A DNA stretch of 63,601 nt from Alphaproteobacteria bacterium (GCA_030432315.1 JAUIHM010000006.1:1-63601), one strand, 5' to 3'. Counted from the first letter of the stretch, positions 37,796 through 48,263 are shown. Numbers and translations are program-made. Notes: generated by a model from the sequence alone, not told the origin.

Positions 37796-38245
37796 CTACT
37801 TCTGAACCCGGTAGCCCTCGTGACAGGCCCTGCAGGTTCCCAGGATGGGCCCCATTGCTTCCTGAAATGCTGCGAGATCGGCCGGCCCGGCTTTACCGGA
37901 TACCTCAAGGGCTGCGGCGGTCGCAGCCTGAAGGCTGGCCACCTCTTCCTGAAACCCGGCCATGTCTTCCCAGATCTTTGGCGATGCCGTTGTTGACGGG
38001 TCGGTGTCGCTGCCGCCCGGGAAGTAGTCTCCCATGGTGACTGCGGTGGCGTTGATCGCCGCGATTGCGGCTTTGCCGGCTGCCGGTGAGTAGGCGATTT
38101 CACCTTTCATCATGCCGCCTGCCAGGGCAGCAGCGGCGCCGTTGTTCTGCATGAGTGCCTTTCGGGTCGCGACCGGATCTTCGGCGGAGAGCGCAGGCTG
38201 TGTCAGCATGGCAAAGGCGAAAGCGGTCATGAGCGGCTTCAGCAT
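37796..38245 (-). CDS. Class II c-type cytochrome (c556/c' type)
   Basis: 149 residues from ATG at 38245, after a strong GGAGGA. Signal peptide MLKPLMTAFAFAMLTQPALSA. Four-helix c'/c556 pattern with the heme site near the C-terminus, CRACHEGYRVQK, and an early Met (ALMQNNGA) as likely ligand. Periplasmic electron carrier. First gene of the two-cytochrome unit. Confidence 0.9.
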   Translation of the reverse strand: MLKPLMTAFAFAMLTQPALSAEDPVATRKALMQNNGAAAALAGGMMKGEIAYSPAAGKAAIAAINATAVTMGDYFPGGSDTDPSTTASPKIWEDMAGFQEEVASLQAATAAALEVSGKAGPADLAAFQEAMGPILGTCRACHEGYRVQK

Positions 38246-38616
38246 ATTTGTAAATCCTCCATTCGTGACTCTTGGTTCGGACAGGGACGGGAACCTGTTG
38301 CTGCGAAATGGCAAGTCCGGTGCCACTGAAAGACGTTAGCGCGAAAATTCACGACACGCCAAGCCCTTGCGGGATCGGCCGCATATGCACGATTTCGTGA
38401 TGTGCCCGACCTGCCGCCGTGGATTGAAAGAGATGGTGTAAGAAAAGCTCGCCAGACCTGATGTTGTCGAAGAGTCTGCTCGTTTGGTTCGTTGGACGCG
38501 TGTTTACTTAAACTTTCCGTCGTATTCCCCGAAAAAGAGCGTTGCGGTCAGGCCGTCTATTAGGACATTCTTCAGACAGTAGAGGCATGTAGGGGCTGGG
38601 TGAAACGGGGGTTTCC
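38246..38616. other. Divergent intergenic region, no gene seen
   Basis: 371 nt, AT-richer than its surroundings (for example around 38500-38560), between the cytochrome unit and the Hpt-like gene. Probably holds promoters for both directions. A 64-codon minus-strand open frame at 38504-38698 overlaps the Hpt-like gene and has no supporting feature. Confidence 0.5.
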
Positions 38617-39003
38617 ATGGCTGCAGAGCTGTTTGTAATTGACGCGCATGAAGATACTGCGCTTGACACGTCCAGGATTGTTTTGCTGCGTCAGTCACTT
38701 GGCGATCAACGGTGCCGGGAAGTTCTTGAGGAGGTCGTGTTCCACCTTTCCGACCGTTTGAGGCTGCTGGAGGATGCTCTGGTCTCCGGCGACAGTTCTA
38801 ACGTGTTCGCCCTGTCCGCGCGTCTCGCGGGCCTGTCGGAACAGGTGGGGCTGGCAGACTTCGCCCGCGTGTCCCGTGACCTTCGCAAATGCGTTGAGGC
38901 ACAGGATCAGGTGGCGACTGCGGCCGTCGGAGCGCGGCTGGTCCGCCTCGGTGAGGAATCCCTTTTCTCTGTGATGCTCTACGCCGATCAATCCGCCTTG
39001 TAG
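38617..39003 (+). CDS. Hpt-like four-helix protein lacking the phospho-His
   Basis: 128 residues, no signal peptide, mostly alpha-helical. Residues about 40-115 follow the histidine-phosphotransfer spacing: the place of AHxLKGxxxxxGA is taken by ALSARLAGLSEQVGL, then FARVSRDLRKCVEAQD. The His expected in that helix is Ser/Ala here. May be a non-phosphorylatable adaptor or a diverged relative; the assignment is an inference from spacing. 51 nt before the aminopeptidase gene. Confidence 0.5.
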   Translation: MAAELFVIDAHEDTALDTSRIVLLRQSLGDQRCREVLEEVVFHLSDRLRLLEDALVSGDSSNVFALSARLAGLSEQVGLADFARVSRDLRKCVEAQDQVATAAVGARLVRLGEESLFSVMLYADQSAL

Positions 39004-39054
39004 GCAGCGCCGGGCCAAAGCTAAGATCGAAGCGATCTTGGACAGGATGCCCCC

Positions 39055-40437
39055 ATGCCGCTTTTCAATACTTCGAACGATGATTCCATTCCGCTGCACA
39101 TACTCGACGCCGAAGGTGTGACGTCCTGGCTGGACGATGCATCCGCGTCGGACGCTTCATGGGTTACGGCAAATGGTTTCACGGCCGCACTGGGCCAGGT
39201 GGTTTGTCTGCCAGGTGCAGACGGTGGGATCGGGCGGGTGCTGGCGGGTTGGGGAACAGCTGCTGCGCGCAGCCGCGACCGTTTTCATCTCGCGGCGATC
39301 GCAGCGGCATTGCCGATGGCGCAATATGTCCTGCAACCCGGTCCGATCGGTGCGGATCTTGAGGTGGAATGCCTCGGCTGGCTGCTCGGTGGGTACCGGT
39401 TCAGCAGATACCGCGAGGATGCACGTCCGGTGCCGAACCTGGTTTGTCCGCAATGTGTTCGGACTGAGCGGCTGGGAAAGCTGGCCGAAGCGGCATTTCT
39501 GACCCAGGATCTTATCAACACCCCGGCACGGGACATGGGTCCGTCGGCATTGGAGCGGGCATTTCTTGCCCTGGCCGAAGAATTCTCCGCAACAGCAAAC
39601 GTCATTCGCGGAATCGATGCATTGGAAAGTGCGAACTTCCCCATGATCGCGGCTGTTGGCGCCGCTGCTGCCGATGCGCCCCGCCTGCTGGACATGACCT
39701 GGGGACGCGCGGACGCACCCAAAGTCACGATCGTTGGCAAGGGGGTTTGCTTCGACACCGGCGGTCTCAACATCAAGCCCGGAGCGTCGATGGGCTTGAT
39801 GAAGAAAGACATGGGCGGTGCCGCCAACGCCCTTGGGTTGGCGCGCATGGTCATGTCGCTCGGTCTCGATATCCGGCTGAGGGTGTTGGTGCCCGCCGTT
39901 GAGAACGCGATTTCCGGTCCTGCGATGCGTCCAGGCGACATTCTGACCAGCCGCAAGGGTTTGACGGTCGAGATCAACAACACCGACGCGGAAGGCCGGC
40001 TTGTCCTGGCGGATGCACTGGCGCTGGCGGATGAGGAAAGTCCTGAACTTCTGTTCAGTCTTGCTACCCTGACCGGCGCGGCGCGGGTGGCGCTCGGGCC
40101 CGATGTTCCGCCGTTCTTCACGGATGACGAATCCCTCGCGGCGGATCTTGGCACCTCGTCCGTAGCGGTGGCTGACCCGCTGTGGCGGTTGCCGTTCTGG
40201 ACTCCCTATGAACCGCTGATCGAACCGGGGATTGCGGATCTCGACAATGCGCCCTCCGGTGGCATGGCAGGGGCGGTTACCGCAGCCCTGTTCCTGCGAC
40301 GGTTCGTCGAAAACTGTCCGGCCTACTGTCACATCGACATGTACGGCTGGACCCCGACGGCGAAGCCCGGCCGACCGAAGGGCGGTGCCTGTCACGCCGT
40401 CCGGGCGATATTCGATGTCCTGGAGTCGCGTTATTGA
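39055..40437 (+). CDS. M17-family leucyl aminopeptidase
   Basis: 460 residues. Metal and active-site blocks: VGKGVCFDTGGLNIKPGASM (Lys, Asp), MKKDMGGAANALGLARM, and the signature NTDAEGRLVLADAL with Arg. N-terminal domain is of the shorter PepB type. Zn/Mn-dependent release of N-terminal residues from peptides, cytoplasmic. Its stop overlaps the start of the NlpC/P60 gene (TTGA), which suggests joint peptide/muropeptide turnover. Confidence 0.93.
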   Translation: MPLFNTSNDDSIPLHILDAEGVTSWLDDASASDASWVTANGFTAALGQVVCLPGADGGIGRVLAGWGTAAARSRDRFHLAAIAAALPMAQYVLQPGPIGADLEVECLGWLLGGYRFSRYREDARPVPNLVCPQCVRTERLGKLAEAAFLTQDLINTPARDMGPSALERAFLALAEEFSATANVIRGIDALESANFPMIAAVGAAAADAPRLLDMTWGRADAPKVTIVGKGVCFDTGGLNIKPGASMGLMKKDMGGAANALGLARMVMSLGLDIRLRVLVPAVENAISGPAMRPGDILTSRKGLTVEINNTDAEGRLVLADALALADEESPELLFSLATLTGAARVALGPDVPPFFTDDESLAADLGTSSVAVADPLWRLPFWTPYEPLIEPGIADLDNAPSGGMAGAVTAALFLRRFVENCPAYCHIDMYGWTPTAKPGRPKGGACHAVRAIFDVLESRY

Positions 40438-41282
40438 TCGCTGACCCGTTCGATTTTCAAAGCCGGCTGGTTCCGGCCCGTCGCGATCTGGCGGCGGCAT
40501 CGCTGAAAGGCCGTGTCGACGCGGAAGCATTCGTGGAGGGCACGGACCACAGCGTCGCGGTGCCAATTCTCAATCTCTGGACGCGACCCGAAACCCGCGC
40601 CGGGCTCGCCACCCAACTCCTCTTCGGCGAAGCGTTTACCGTGTTCGAGACCCGCCCCGACGGTTTCTGCTGGGGTCAGGCGCGCACCGACGGGTATGTC
40701 GGATATGTTTGCGTGGACGGTCTCGGTGCGCCGCGCGTCATGGGACAGGCGGTCACTGCGCCCCGAACGCATGTTTACTCGGCACCGGATATCAAGGCGC
40801 CGGTGATCAATTCCCTGCCCTGTCTCGCACTTGTGTCGGTCAGCGGCACGGAAGGCAGCTTTGCCGCCCTCGAAACCGGAGGATACGTGCCGGCGTGCCA
40901 TCTTGAGACGCCTGCGGGTGACTTTGTCGATCAGTCACTGCGCTTCCAGAGTGTGCCGTATCTGTGGGGCGGGCGGAGTTTTGAGGGGATCGACTGTTCC
41001 GGCCTTGTTCAGGTTGCTCTGCTTTCGAAAGGGCGATCGGCACCGCGTGATTCCGACATGCAGCAGGCCTGGCTGGGGCGGGAGCTCTGCGACGATGAAC
41101 CCTTGCGGCGTGGTGATCTGATTTTCTGGAAAGGGCATGTTGGCATCATGGTCGACGGCAGAACCCTGCTTCATGCAAACGCTTTCCACATGGCAGTTGC
41201 CCGTGAGGAGCTGGCAACTGCCGTCGCCCGCATCGCGGCCTCAGGCGGGGGTCAGGTCACCGCGCGGCGGCGGATGGACTGA
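40434..41282 (+). CDS. NlpC/P60 peptidase with SH3-like domains
   Basis: 282 residues from TTG at 40434. N-terminal half has bacterial SH3-like repeats (LLFGEAFTVFETRPDGFCWG and the following VSGTEGSFAALET region); C-terminal NlpC/P60 domain with Cys in GIDCSGLVQVALL (about 180), His in FWKGHVGIMVDG and a third polar residue in LLHANAFHM. Cleaves cell-wall peptide bonds, typically D-Glu-diaminopimelate in recycled muropeptides. No signal peptide, so a cytoplasmic muropeptide hydrolase is likely, in line with the coupled aminopeptidase. Confidence 0.9.
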   Translation: MIADPFDFQSRLVPARRDLAAASLKGRVDAEAFVEGTDHSVAVPILNLWTRPETRAGLATQLLFGEAFTVFETRPDGFCWGQARTDGYVGYVCVDGLGAPRVMGQAVTAPRTHVYSAPDIKAPVINSLPCLALVSVSGTEGSFAALETGGYVPACHLETPAGDFVDQSLRFQSVPYLWGGRSFEGIDCSGLVQVALLSKGRSAPRDSDMQQAWLGRELCDDEPLRRGDLIFWKGHVGIMVDGRTLLHANAFHMAVAREELATAVARIAASGGGQVTARRRMD

Positions 41283-41499
41283 TCGAAATACGATAGCGGA
41301 ACCGGAGTTCCGGGCAGTCGCCGTGACTGGGCTGTTGGGGCATGTCCCTGCGCAATTTTCCGCGTCAGTGCTGGAAAGCTGTTGAGATAAGTACCGGGAA
41401 GTGTATGCCCGTTGTATGCCGCACCGCATCATGAGTGATTCGATTGTGGATTCGACCGATGCGGCAGCAGGATTTTGACAGCCCAGAAGGATTCGAAAC

Positions 41500-42546
41500 A
41501 TGTCTGATGAACCGATCAAAAAGACAACGCGCACACGCAGAAGCCCGGCAACGCCACGGCCAGGTGCCGCGAAACCGACGACCCGCCGTCGGGCTTCAGC
41601 GGCCGCGGGTGCGTCTACAATCAAGACATCCGCACCGGCCGACGTTGTTGCAGCGCCGCAGGAGGCCGTGACCGAGATGACAACTCCTGACGTTTCAGCG
41701 GCCCCGGAAATCGCAAGCGTGCCGGAAACCGCGACAGAGGATCAACTCGAAAAGCTGCACGCGGAAGCTGAAAAGGCGGTTGAACATCTCAACAGCCTGC
41801 TTGCTGCTGCGATCAGGTCTGCCGAGGAAGTGCTGGCCATGGCCCAGGGCAGGCTGAGTGCGCAGGTCGCTGCAGCACAGTCTGCCGCCGAAGCATCGGC
41901 GTCGACTGTTCCCTCGTTCGTTGCCGAACAGCTTGGTATCTTTTCCGCCGAGGCGGAAAAGCTTACCCGCTCCGCCACCGAACAGGTTGCCACCCAGATC
42001 AGAATATCTGAGGACGCGTTCCGGAAGATGCATGCGGTAATCGCTGAACGCGTCAAGACCGCCGGCGAGGATCTGGCAGATCCTGCCTTTTCGATCGAGA
42101 ACCTGTTTACTGCGAACATTGAAGCAGCGGAACAGGTTGTCGCCACCGCAGGCAAGACAATTTCCGCGGTCATGGAAGACAGGATCATGGCTGGCGAGGC
42201 AGCAATGGCCGATCTGATTGCACGGCTGGAGAGCGCACCTGAGCCGGTCGAGACCGCTGCGCTGAAGTCTCCCCTCGAAGTGCTTGCAGGTGTCGAGAGG
42301 ACCGGTGCCGCCGTCCTCCGGGGAACGAGCCAAGGCCAGGCAAAATTTGCTGCGTTCGTTGCCCGCCGGATCGGCAGCGACCTGGACGCTACCAGCGCGC
42401 TTTTTGCCTGCAAGTCGCTTGCCGACCTTCGCGAGGTTCAGACCCAGTTTGTGAAAACCGCCGTCGACGAATACCTCACGGTCGCAGCAGGCATGCTGAG
42501 GATGTCGGACGAGATCGCGCGGGTCCCTCTGAAGGCGAAGCCCTGA
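41500..42546 (+). CDS. Phasin-family protein with basic N-terminal tail
   Basis: 348 residues. N-terminal 50 residues are rich in Lys, Arg, Pro, Thr and Ala (KKTTRTRRSPATPRPG, KPTTRRRASAAAG), then an acidic linker, a long Ala/Glu/Gln-rich helical part, and a C-terminal phasin domain (FAAFVARRIGSDLDATSALF and LADLREVQTQFVKTAVDEYL). Phasins coat polyhydroxyalkanoate granules. A basic tail of this sort is seen in nucleoid-binding phasins such as PhaF/PhaM, though at the other end. Followed by a strong hairpin. Confidence 0.82.
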   Translation: MSDEPIKKTTRTRRSPATPRPGAAKPTTRRRASAAAGASTIKTSAPADVVAAPQEAVTEMTTPDVSAAPEIASVPETATEDQLEKLHAEAEKAVEHLNSLLAAAIRSAEEVLAMAQGRLSAQVAAAQSAAEASASTVPSFVAEQLGIFSAEAEKLTRSATEQVATQIRISEDAFRKMHAVIAERVKTAGEDLADPAFSIENLFTANIEAAEQVVATAGKTISAVMEDRIMAGEAAMADLIARLESAPEPVETAALKSPLEVLAGVERTGAAVLRGTSQGQAKFAAFVARRIGSDLDATSALFACKSLADLREVQTQFVKTAVDEYLTVAAGMLRMSDEIARVPLKAKP

Positions 42547-42558
42547 ACCCGATGGCTT

Positions 42559-42585
42559 CACCCCACGGTCGATGACCGTGGGGTG
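42559..42585 (+). terminator. Strong hairpin after the phasin gene
   Basis: Twelve-bp perfect stem CACCCCACGGTC / GACCGTGGGGTG with loop GAT, 12 nt after the phasin stop. No T-run follows, so it may stabilise the mRNA end rather than terminate alone. Confidence 0.6.
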
Positions 42586-42692
42586 GGGGCGGTGCAGGTG
42601 CTGCACATGCACCTCAACAGAGTTGAATTCAGGCACCGGGCCTGCCAGTCTGATGATGCTGCGCAACACGGGATCTGGAGAGACCGCGAGCT

Positions 42693-43325
42693 ATGGGCAT
42701 ATCAGTTGAGTCGGCTGCGCTTGTCGTCATCGACGTTCAGAATGATTTTTGCGAGGGGGGGGCACTTGCCGTTGCCGATGGTGATGCAGTCGTCGCGCCC
42801 ATCAATGCCGTACTGCCCCGTTTTGGCGTGCGGGTCCTGACCCAGGACTGGCATCCCGGCGATCATCTGTCCTTTGCCGGCAATCATCCGGGTGCCGATC
42901 CGTTTTCACTGACCGAAATGCCGTATGGTCCCCAGGTGCTCTGGCCGACACACTGCGTTCAGGGCAGCGACGGGGCCGAATTCCATCCAAGGTTGGTAAC
43001 ACGCTCGGCCGATCTGGTGATCCGCAAGGGATTCCGCCGCGAGATCGACAGCTACTCGGCCTTCTACGAAAATGATCATGTTACGTGCACAGGTCTGGCC
43101 GGGTATCTGCGGGAGCGCGGGGTCAAATCGGTGTGTCTTGCCGGTCTCGCGACCGATTTCTGTGTAGCCTATTCTGCGGTGGATGCGGTATCCGCCGGCT
43201 TCGATGTAACTGTTCTGGAAGATGCCTGTCGGGGTATCGATCTGGACGGCTCGCTTGCCGTCGCAATGACAAACCTGCAGGATGCGGGTGTACGACTGGC
43301 GCGCACCTCTGATGTAACCGGCTGA
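42693..43325 (+). CDS. pncA: Nicotinamidase/pyrazinamidase
   Basis: 210 residues. Isochorismatase fold: VVIDVQNDFCEGGAL (catalytic Asp), TQDWHPGDHLSFAGNHPG (metal His), WPTHCVQGSDGAEFHP, RKGFRREIDSYSAFYEND (catalytic Lys) and GLATDFCVAYSAVDA (nucleophile Cys). Converts nicotinamide to nicotinate. Lies 10 nt before pncB, so the two steps of NAD salvage are coupled. Confidence 0.95.
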   Translation: MGISVESAALVVIDVQNDFCEGGALAVADGDAVVAPINAVLPRFGVRVLTQDWHPGDHLSFAGNHPGADPFSLTEMPYGPQVLWPTHCVQGSDGAEFHPRLVTRSADLVIRKGFRREIDSYSAFYENDHVTCTGLAGYLRERGVKSVCLAGLATDFCVAYSAVDAVSAGFDVTVLEDACRGIDLDGSLAVAMTNLQDAGVRLARTSDVTG

Positions 43326-43335
43326 GGCATTCTGA

Positions 43336-44628
43336 ATGACCGATATTGCAAAGCGCGTCTACGATCATGCGTGGCGTATCGACCCGATCGTGCGGTCGCT
43401 GCTTGATACGGATTTCTACAAGCTGATGATGCTGCAAAGCGTCTTCAAACGGAACCGCGACGTCGAAGTCGAATTCAGCCTCATCAACCGGAGCGCCGAT
43501 GTACCACTTGCCCGGCTGATCGATGAGGATCAGTTGCGTTCGCAACTCGATCACATCCGCACCCTCAGGCTGTCGAGGGGTGAAAATACCTGGCTGCGCG
43601 GCAATATGTTCTACGGCAAACGCCAGATGTTTAATCCGGACTTCATGGAGTGGTTCGAAAACTTCCGGATGCCGCCATACGAGTTGAGCCGCAATGGCGA
43701 CCAGTACGAACTGACATTCCGTGGGCCGTGGCCCGAAGTGATGATGTGGGAGATTCCGGCTCTCGCCGTTTTGATGGAACTGCGTAGCCGGTCGGTGCTC
43801 AACGGAATGGGCAAATTTGAGCTTCAGGTGCTCTATGCCCGTGCCATGACCCGTGTCTGGGAAAAAATCGAACGGCTGCGGGATCTGCCGGATCTGCGCA
43901 TATCCGATTTCGGGACCCGGCGCCGTCATGGCTTTCTCTGGCAGGACTGGTGCGTACAGGCGATGACGGAGGGACTTGGCGAGAAGTTCACCGGTTCGTC
44001 CAACTGCCTCATTGCCATGCACCGCGACATCGAGGCCATCGGCACCAATGCCCATGAACTGCCAATGATCTATTCCGCACTTGCGGACAGTGACGAGGAG
44101 TTGCGGGAGGCTCCCTACCGTGTGCTGAAAAACTGGCACAAGGATTACGAGGGAAATTTGCGGATCATTCTGCCCGACACTTACGGCACCAGGGGATTCC
44201 TTGACCGTGCTCCGGAATGGCTCTCCAGCTGGACCGGTATCCGGATCGATTCCGGCAGTCCCGAAGAGGGTGCCGAGATTGCCATCGACTGGTGGAAGCA
44301 TCACGGGCAGGACCCGCGCGAAAAGCTGATAATCTTTTCCGACGGTCTCGACGTCGACCGGATCATTGCCCTGCACGCAAGGTTTCACGGTCGGGTTAAG
44401 ATGGGATTTGGCTGGGGAACCCTGTTGACGAACGATTTTCGCGGCCTTGCACCGAATGACGCACTGGCGCCGTTTTCTCTGGTATGCAAGGCGGTCAGCG
44501 CCAATGGCCGGCCGACCGTCAAGCTGTCCGACAATCCTGTCAAGGCGATGGGCCCGCCGGACCAGATCGCCCGTTACAAACGGGTGTTCAATGTCGGAAC
44601 ACAGTCGGCGGAGCCGGTGCTGGTGTGA
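43336..44628 (+). CDS. pncB: Nicotinate phosphoribosyltransferase
   Basis: 430 residues, near the usual length. [19 protein letters not shown] is the family start; also [37 protein letters not shown] (active-site His), [14 protein letters not shown], and the phosphate-binding [15 protein letters not shown]. Makes nicotinate mononucleotide from nicotinate and PRPP. Second gene of pncAB. Confidence 0.95.
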   Translation: MTDIAKRVYDHAWRIDPIVRSLLDTDFYKLMMLQSVFKRNRDVEVEFSLINRSADVPLARLIDEDQLRSQLDHIRTLRLSRGENTWLRGNMFYGKRQMFNPDFMEWFENFRMPPYELSRNGDQYELTFRGPWPEVMMWEIPALAVLMELRSRSVLNGMGKFELQVLYARAMTRVWEKIERLRDLPDLRISDFGTRRRHGFLWQDWCVQAMTEGLGEKFTGSSNCLIAMHRDIEAIGTNAHELPMIYSALADSDEELREAPYRVLKNWHKDYEGNLRIILPDTYGTRGFLDRAPEWLSSWTGIRIDSGSPEEGAEIAIDWWKHHGQDPREKLIIFSDGLDVDRIIALHARFHGRVKMGFGWGTLLTNDFRGLAPNDALAPFSLVCKAVSANGRPTVKLSDNPVKAMGPPDQIARYKRVFNVGTQSAEPVLV

Positions 44629-44637
44629 CCGGACGGC

Positions 44638-45222
44638 TCAGCGCAGCTGCTTCGGGTCGATTCCGAAGGTTGCGGCGCCGATCACCTCTCCGGTCACCGG
44701 ATCGGTGATCGAAATGCTGACTGGCGCCAAATCCATCTGGGCGCTTTCATCGTAGCCCACACTTTCGACGTATACTGCATCCGGCCCCCGGCCGTAGCTT
44801 TGCTGAAACTTTGGCTCATCTCCCTGCCAATAGTCACTGGTGATCGCGTTCTGGGCAACGTTCAGCCCCCGGTTGTCCATGATGAACACCTCGACAACCA
44901 GCCCGTTGGTCAAATCCTGCAACTGCCGAAGCATGATCGACCAGTGACGTCCAAGCACTTCGGAAATAAAGGGTGCCGAGTCCATACCGGCTTCGGCGCG
45001 CCATTGCCTGTCCAGTGCGTCGATCTCCTCCTGACTCAGCGAGGCGTGGGCCCGGTTCCGTTCCCGGATTTCGGTTATCAGTTCCGGATCGGAAACCCAG
45101 GACGCGAGTTCACTTCGCGCCAGATCCTGCAGTCTGGATTCGAGGGAATCGTCGGCAAGACCTGCTTCCGCGACACCGATCCAGGAAACCGCTGCCAATC
45201 CCATACGCAACGATTGGCGCAT
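44638..45222 (-). CDS. Periplasmic single-Cache/PDC-like sensor protein
   Basis: 194 residues with a probable signal sequence ([19 protein letters not shown]). Mature part ends in a Cache-like fold: [36 protein letters not shown], and [20 protein letters not shown]. These are soluble ligand-binding modules normally attached to receptors; here there is no transmembrane or output domain. Convergent with pncB, 9 nt apart. Ligand and partner unknown. Confidence 0.7.
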   Translation of the reverse strand: MRQSLRMGLAAVSWIGVAEAGLADDSLESRLQDLARSELASWVSDPELITEIRERNRAHASLSQEEIDALDRQWRAEAGMDSAPFISEVLGRHWSIMLRQLQDLTNGLVVEVFIMDNRGLNVAQNAITSDYWQGDEPKFQQSYGRGPDAVYVESVGYDESAQMDLAPVSISITDPVTGEVIGAATFGIDPKQLR

Positions 45223-45281
45223 TCAGAACTCCTGTAGACCCTTCCGGGTGTATAATCGCTTCCCGATCCGTGATGCAATCA

Positions 45282-45309
45282 GGAGACCGCAGACATTCTT
45301 TCGGTCTCC
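45282..45309. repeat. Inverted repeat upstream of the sugar-acid dehydratase
   Basis: GGAGACCG and CGGTCTCC, 8 bp each, 12 nt apart, in the divergent region between the Cache gene and the dehydratase. Could be an operator or RNA hairpin; no further evidence. Confidence 0.4.
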
Positions 45310-45443
45310 CGGAAAATCAGCGGCCACAGTTTCTAGATATGATGAAGTTTTTGCACTCCCGCCCGCCTTCCACACTCTGCAGACCTTGCAAAAGCGCATG
45401 TGCCGCCTCATACAATTTCGAACCGTGGAGGGAGAATATTCAA

Positions 45444-47240
45444 ATGAAAGATCAGCCGACCCGCAAACTGCGCTCGCGCGCCTGGTTCGACAATCCGGAA
45501 AACCCGGACATGACAGCGCTTTATCTGGAGCGCTATCTGAACTTTGGCATCAGTCGTGAAGAGCTGCAGTCGGGCAAGCCAATCATCGGCATTGCGCAGA
45601 CGGGTTCCGACCTGTCGCCATGCAACCGCCACCACATTGAACTGGCCAAACGGGTCCGTGACGGGATTCGCGAGGAGGGCGGCATCCCCATGGAATTTCC
45701 GGTGCACCCGATTCAGGAAACCGGCAAGCGGCCGACCGCCGGACTTGACCGCAACCTTGCCTATCTGTCGCTGGTTGAACTCCTATACGGCTATCCAATT
45801 GACGGTGTAGTGCTGACCATCGGCTGCGACAAGACCACGCCCGCCATGCTGATGGCCGCCGCGACCGTCGATATCCCGGCGATCGCCCTTTCCGTCGGAC
45901 CGATGCTCAACGGTTGGTTCCGGGGCGAACGGACCGGGTCCGGTACCATCGTCTGGAAGGCGCGCGAAATGATGGCGCGCGGCGAGATCGACTATGAAGG
46001 ATTCCTTGATCTGGTTGCCTCCTCCGCACCGTCGACCGGATACTGCAACACCATGGGAACTGCCACGACCATGAACAGCCTGGCCGAAGCGCTGGGCATG
46101 CAGCTTCCCGGATCTGCCGCAATTCCGGCACCCTACCGTGATCGCCAGGAAATGGCGTGGCGTACCGGCAAACGCGCCGTGCAGATCGTGCACGAAGATC
46201 TTAAGCCCTCCGACATCATGACCCGCGGCGCGTTTGAAAACGCCATCCGGGTAAACTCGGCGATCGGCGGATCGACCAATGCGCCGATACATCTCAATGC
46301 GATCGCCCGGCACCTCGGTGTCAATCTGAAGATCGATGACTGGCAGGCAGTCGGTGAAGACATTCCCCTGCTCGTCAATCTTCAGCCGGCAGGCGAATAC
46401 CTCGGGGAGGATTATTACCACGCCGGCGGAGTGCCGGCGGTATTCGGGCAGTTGATCGAACAGGGTCTGATTGATGAATCCGTACGGACCGTTTCCGGAA
46501 AAAGTGTCGGCGAAGCCTATCGCGGCGCGAAGATTACGGACGAAAACGTAATCCGTCCGTTCAGCAATCCGCTGAAGGAACGGGCCGGTTTCCGGGTTCT
46601 TTCGGGCAATCTCTTCAGCTCCGCCGTCATGAAAATGAGTGTGATCAGCCAGGAATTCCGCGACCGTTACCTGAACAACCCGGACAGCCCCAACCGCTTT
46701 GTCGGCAAGGCCGTGGTGTTTGACGGTCCGGAAGACTATCACCACAGGATCGACGATCCGGCATTGGAAATCGACGAGAAGACCATGCTGTTCATCCGTG
46801 GTGCGGGCCCGAAGGGGTATCCTGGCGCTGCCGAGGTGGTCAACATGCGGGCGCCGGACTATCTTCTGAAGAAGGGGATCAGTTCGCTGGTCTGTATCGG
46901 TGACGGCAGGCAGTCGGGCACTTCGGGTTCCCCGTCAATACTCAATGCAAGTCCCGAGGCCGCCTCGAACGGTCCGCTCGCGTTACTCGAAACCGGCGAT
47001 CAGGTTGAGTTTGACCTGAATGTCGGCAAGCTTAACGTGCTCGTCGATGATGACATTCTCGCCAAACGCCGGGCCGCGATGGAATCCGCAGGGGGTTACC
47101 AGTATCCCAAAAGTCAGACGCCCTGGCAGGAAATTCAGCGCGGCATGGTGGGCGAACTTGAAACCGGCGCGATTCTTGAGCCCGCTGCGAAGTACCAGCG
47201 TATTGCGACCAGCATGGGCGTGCCACGCGACAACCACTGA
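45444..47240 (+). CDS. IlvD/Edd-family sugar-acid dehydratase (arabinonate/xylonate type)
   Basis: 598 residues from ATG at 45444 (RBS GGAGGGAG). Iron-sulfur ligand Cys in [24 protein letters not shown] and [35 protein letters not shown], and C-terminal [20 protein letters not shown]. The [21 protein letters not shown]-terminus and length place it with L-arabinonate/D-xylonate dehydratases rather than with IlvD. Dehydrates an aldonic acid to a 2-keto-3-deoxy acid. Convergent with a LysR gene. Confidence 0.9.
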   Translation: MKDQPTRKLRSRAWFDNPENPDMTALYLERYLNFGISREELQSGKPIIGIAQTGSDLSPCNRHHIELAKRVRDGIREEGGIPMEFPVHPIQETGKRPTAGLDRNLAYLSLVELLYGYPIDGVVLTIGCDKTTPAMLMAAATVDIPAIALSVGPMLNGWFRGERTGSGTIVWKAREMMARGEIDYEGFLDLVASSAPSTGYCNTMGTATTMNSLAEALGMQLPGSAAIPAPYRDRQEMAWRTGKRAVQIVHEDLKPSDIMTRGAFENAIRVNSAIGGSTNAPIHLNAIARHLGVNLKIDDWQAVGEDIPLLVNLQPAGEYLGEDYYHAGGVPAVFGQLIEQGLIDESVRTVSGKSVGEAYRGAKITDENVIRPFSNPLKERAGFRVLSGNLFSSAVMKMSVISQEFRDRYLNNPDSPNRFVGKAVVFDGPEDYHHRIDDPALEIDEKTMLFIRGAGPKGYPGAAEVVNMRAPDYLLKKGISSLVCIGDGRQSGTSGSPSILNASPEAASNGPLALLETGDQVEFDLNVGKLNVLVDDDILAKRRAAMESAGGYQYPKSQTPWQEIQRGMVGELETGAILEPAAKYQRIATSMGVPRDNH

Positions 47241-47257
47241 CGGATCGGGCGGGTCTG

Positions 47258-48172
47258 TCAGGACCCGCCAACTCCGCCCGCTCCGGCGACAAGCGCCGAT
47301 ATTTCCTGTGCCAGACGGTCAAACACAAACCGCTGCCGCGGCACTGAGCGCATGGCCTGGTGTGCCGTCAGCCAGACCGGCAACCGCGGCATTGGCAGGT
47401 TCTCCAGAATTCGTACGAGTTCCGGCACCCGTTCCGCAGCCCGTGCCTGAACTACCCCTATCCCGCATCCGGACCGTAGCAGACGCCAGTAAAGCGCCTG
47501 GTCATCGCATCTCACGCCGAAGAAGTGCCTGTCGACTGACAGTCCCATTTCCCGCATCGCCCGCAACATGACGTCGGAACGGTCATAACCGATTACCGTG
47601 TGGCCGGGACCGCCAAAACCCTCCGGCACTCCGAACCGGTCGATGTACTTCTGAGCGGCGAACACACCGGTCTCGAGATCTCCCAGGTAGCGGGTGACGA
47701 TCTCGAGCTGTTCCGGCCGATACATCCGCACCGCAATATCCGCCTCCCGGAACAGCAGGTTTTCGGAACTGTCCGAGGGGACCAGTTCCAGTTCGATCTC
47801 CGGGGCGTCCTGCCGGAGCCGGGCCAGGATGTCCGGCATCCAGGCATGGGCAAAAAACACGCTGGTGGTGATCCGCACGGTTCCTGCAAGACTCTCAGAC
47901 TGACCTTCCGCCACAAGGGCCAGCCTGGCCGCCGCCGTCTGCATGTCACGCGCCGCCGGAATCAGGTAAAGTGCGGCCTCGGTCGGGAACAGCCCCCGCG
48001 AATGCCGCGTAAAAAGCTCTACCCCCAACGCCTTTTCAAGCGCCTCGATGTGTCGCCCGAGCGTGGGTTGACTCTGTGCCGTTGCCACCGCCGCCGCCGT
48101 CAGGGACCCATGATCGACTACTGCCAGAAACGAGCGGATGAGCGACCAGTCCGAGAGCGATGTGTTATTCAT
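47258..48172 (-). CDS. LysR-family transcriptional regulator
   Basis: 304 residues from ATG at 48172. N-terminal winged helix-turn-helix: LIRSFLAVVDHGSLTAAAVA, QSQPTLGRHIEALEKALGVELF, TRHSRGLFPTEAA; C-terminal LysR effector domain with VRITTSVFFAHAWMP. Divergent from the epimerase gene with 91 nt between, so it probably controls that gene and itself. Effector unknown. Longer starts upstream (48184 and beyond) are possible. Confidence 0.93.
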   Translation of the reverse strand: MNNTSLSDWSLIRSFLAVVDHGSLTAAAVATAQSQPTLGRHIEALEKALGVELFTRHSRGLFPTEAALYLIPAARDMQTAAARLALVAEGQSESLAGTVRITTSVFFAHAWMPDILARLRQDAPEIELELVPSDSSENLLFREADIAVRMYRPEQLEIVTRYLGDLETGVFAAQKYIDRFGVPEGFGGPGHTVIGYDRSDVMLRAMREMGLSVDRHFFGVRCDDQALYWRLLRSGCGIGVVQARAAERVPELVRILENLPMPRLPVWLTAHQAMRSVPRQRFVFDRLAQEISALVAGAGGVGGS

Positions 48173-48263
48173 TATTGAATGGCCCATCAACAAAAATTGC
48201 GAATTTTCATGCGTTTCAGAATGGCAGATATATTGGCCTGTCACAAGAAAAGGGATTTCCACA

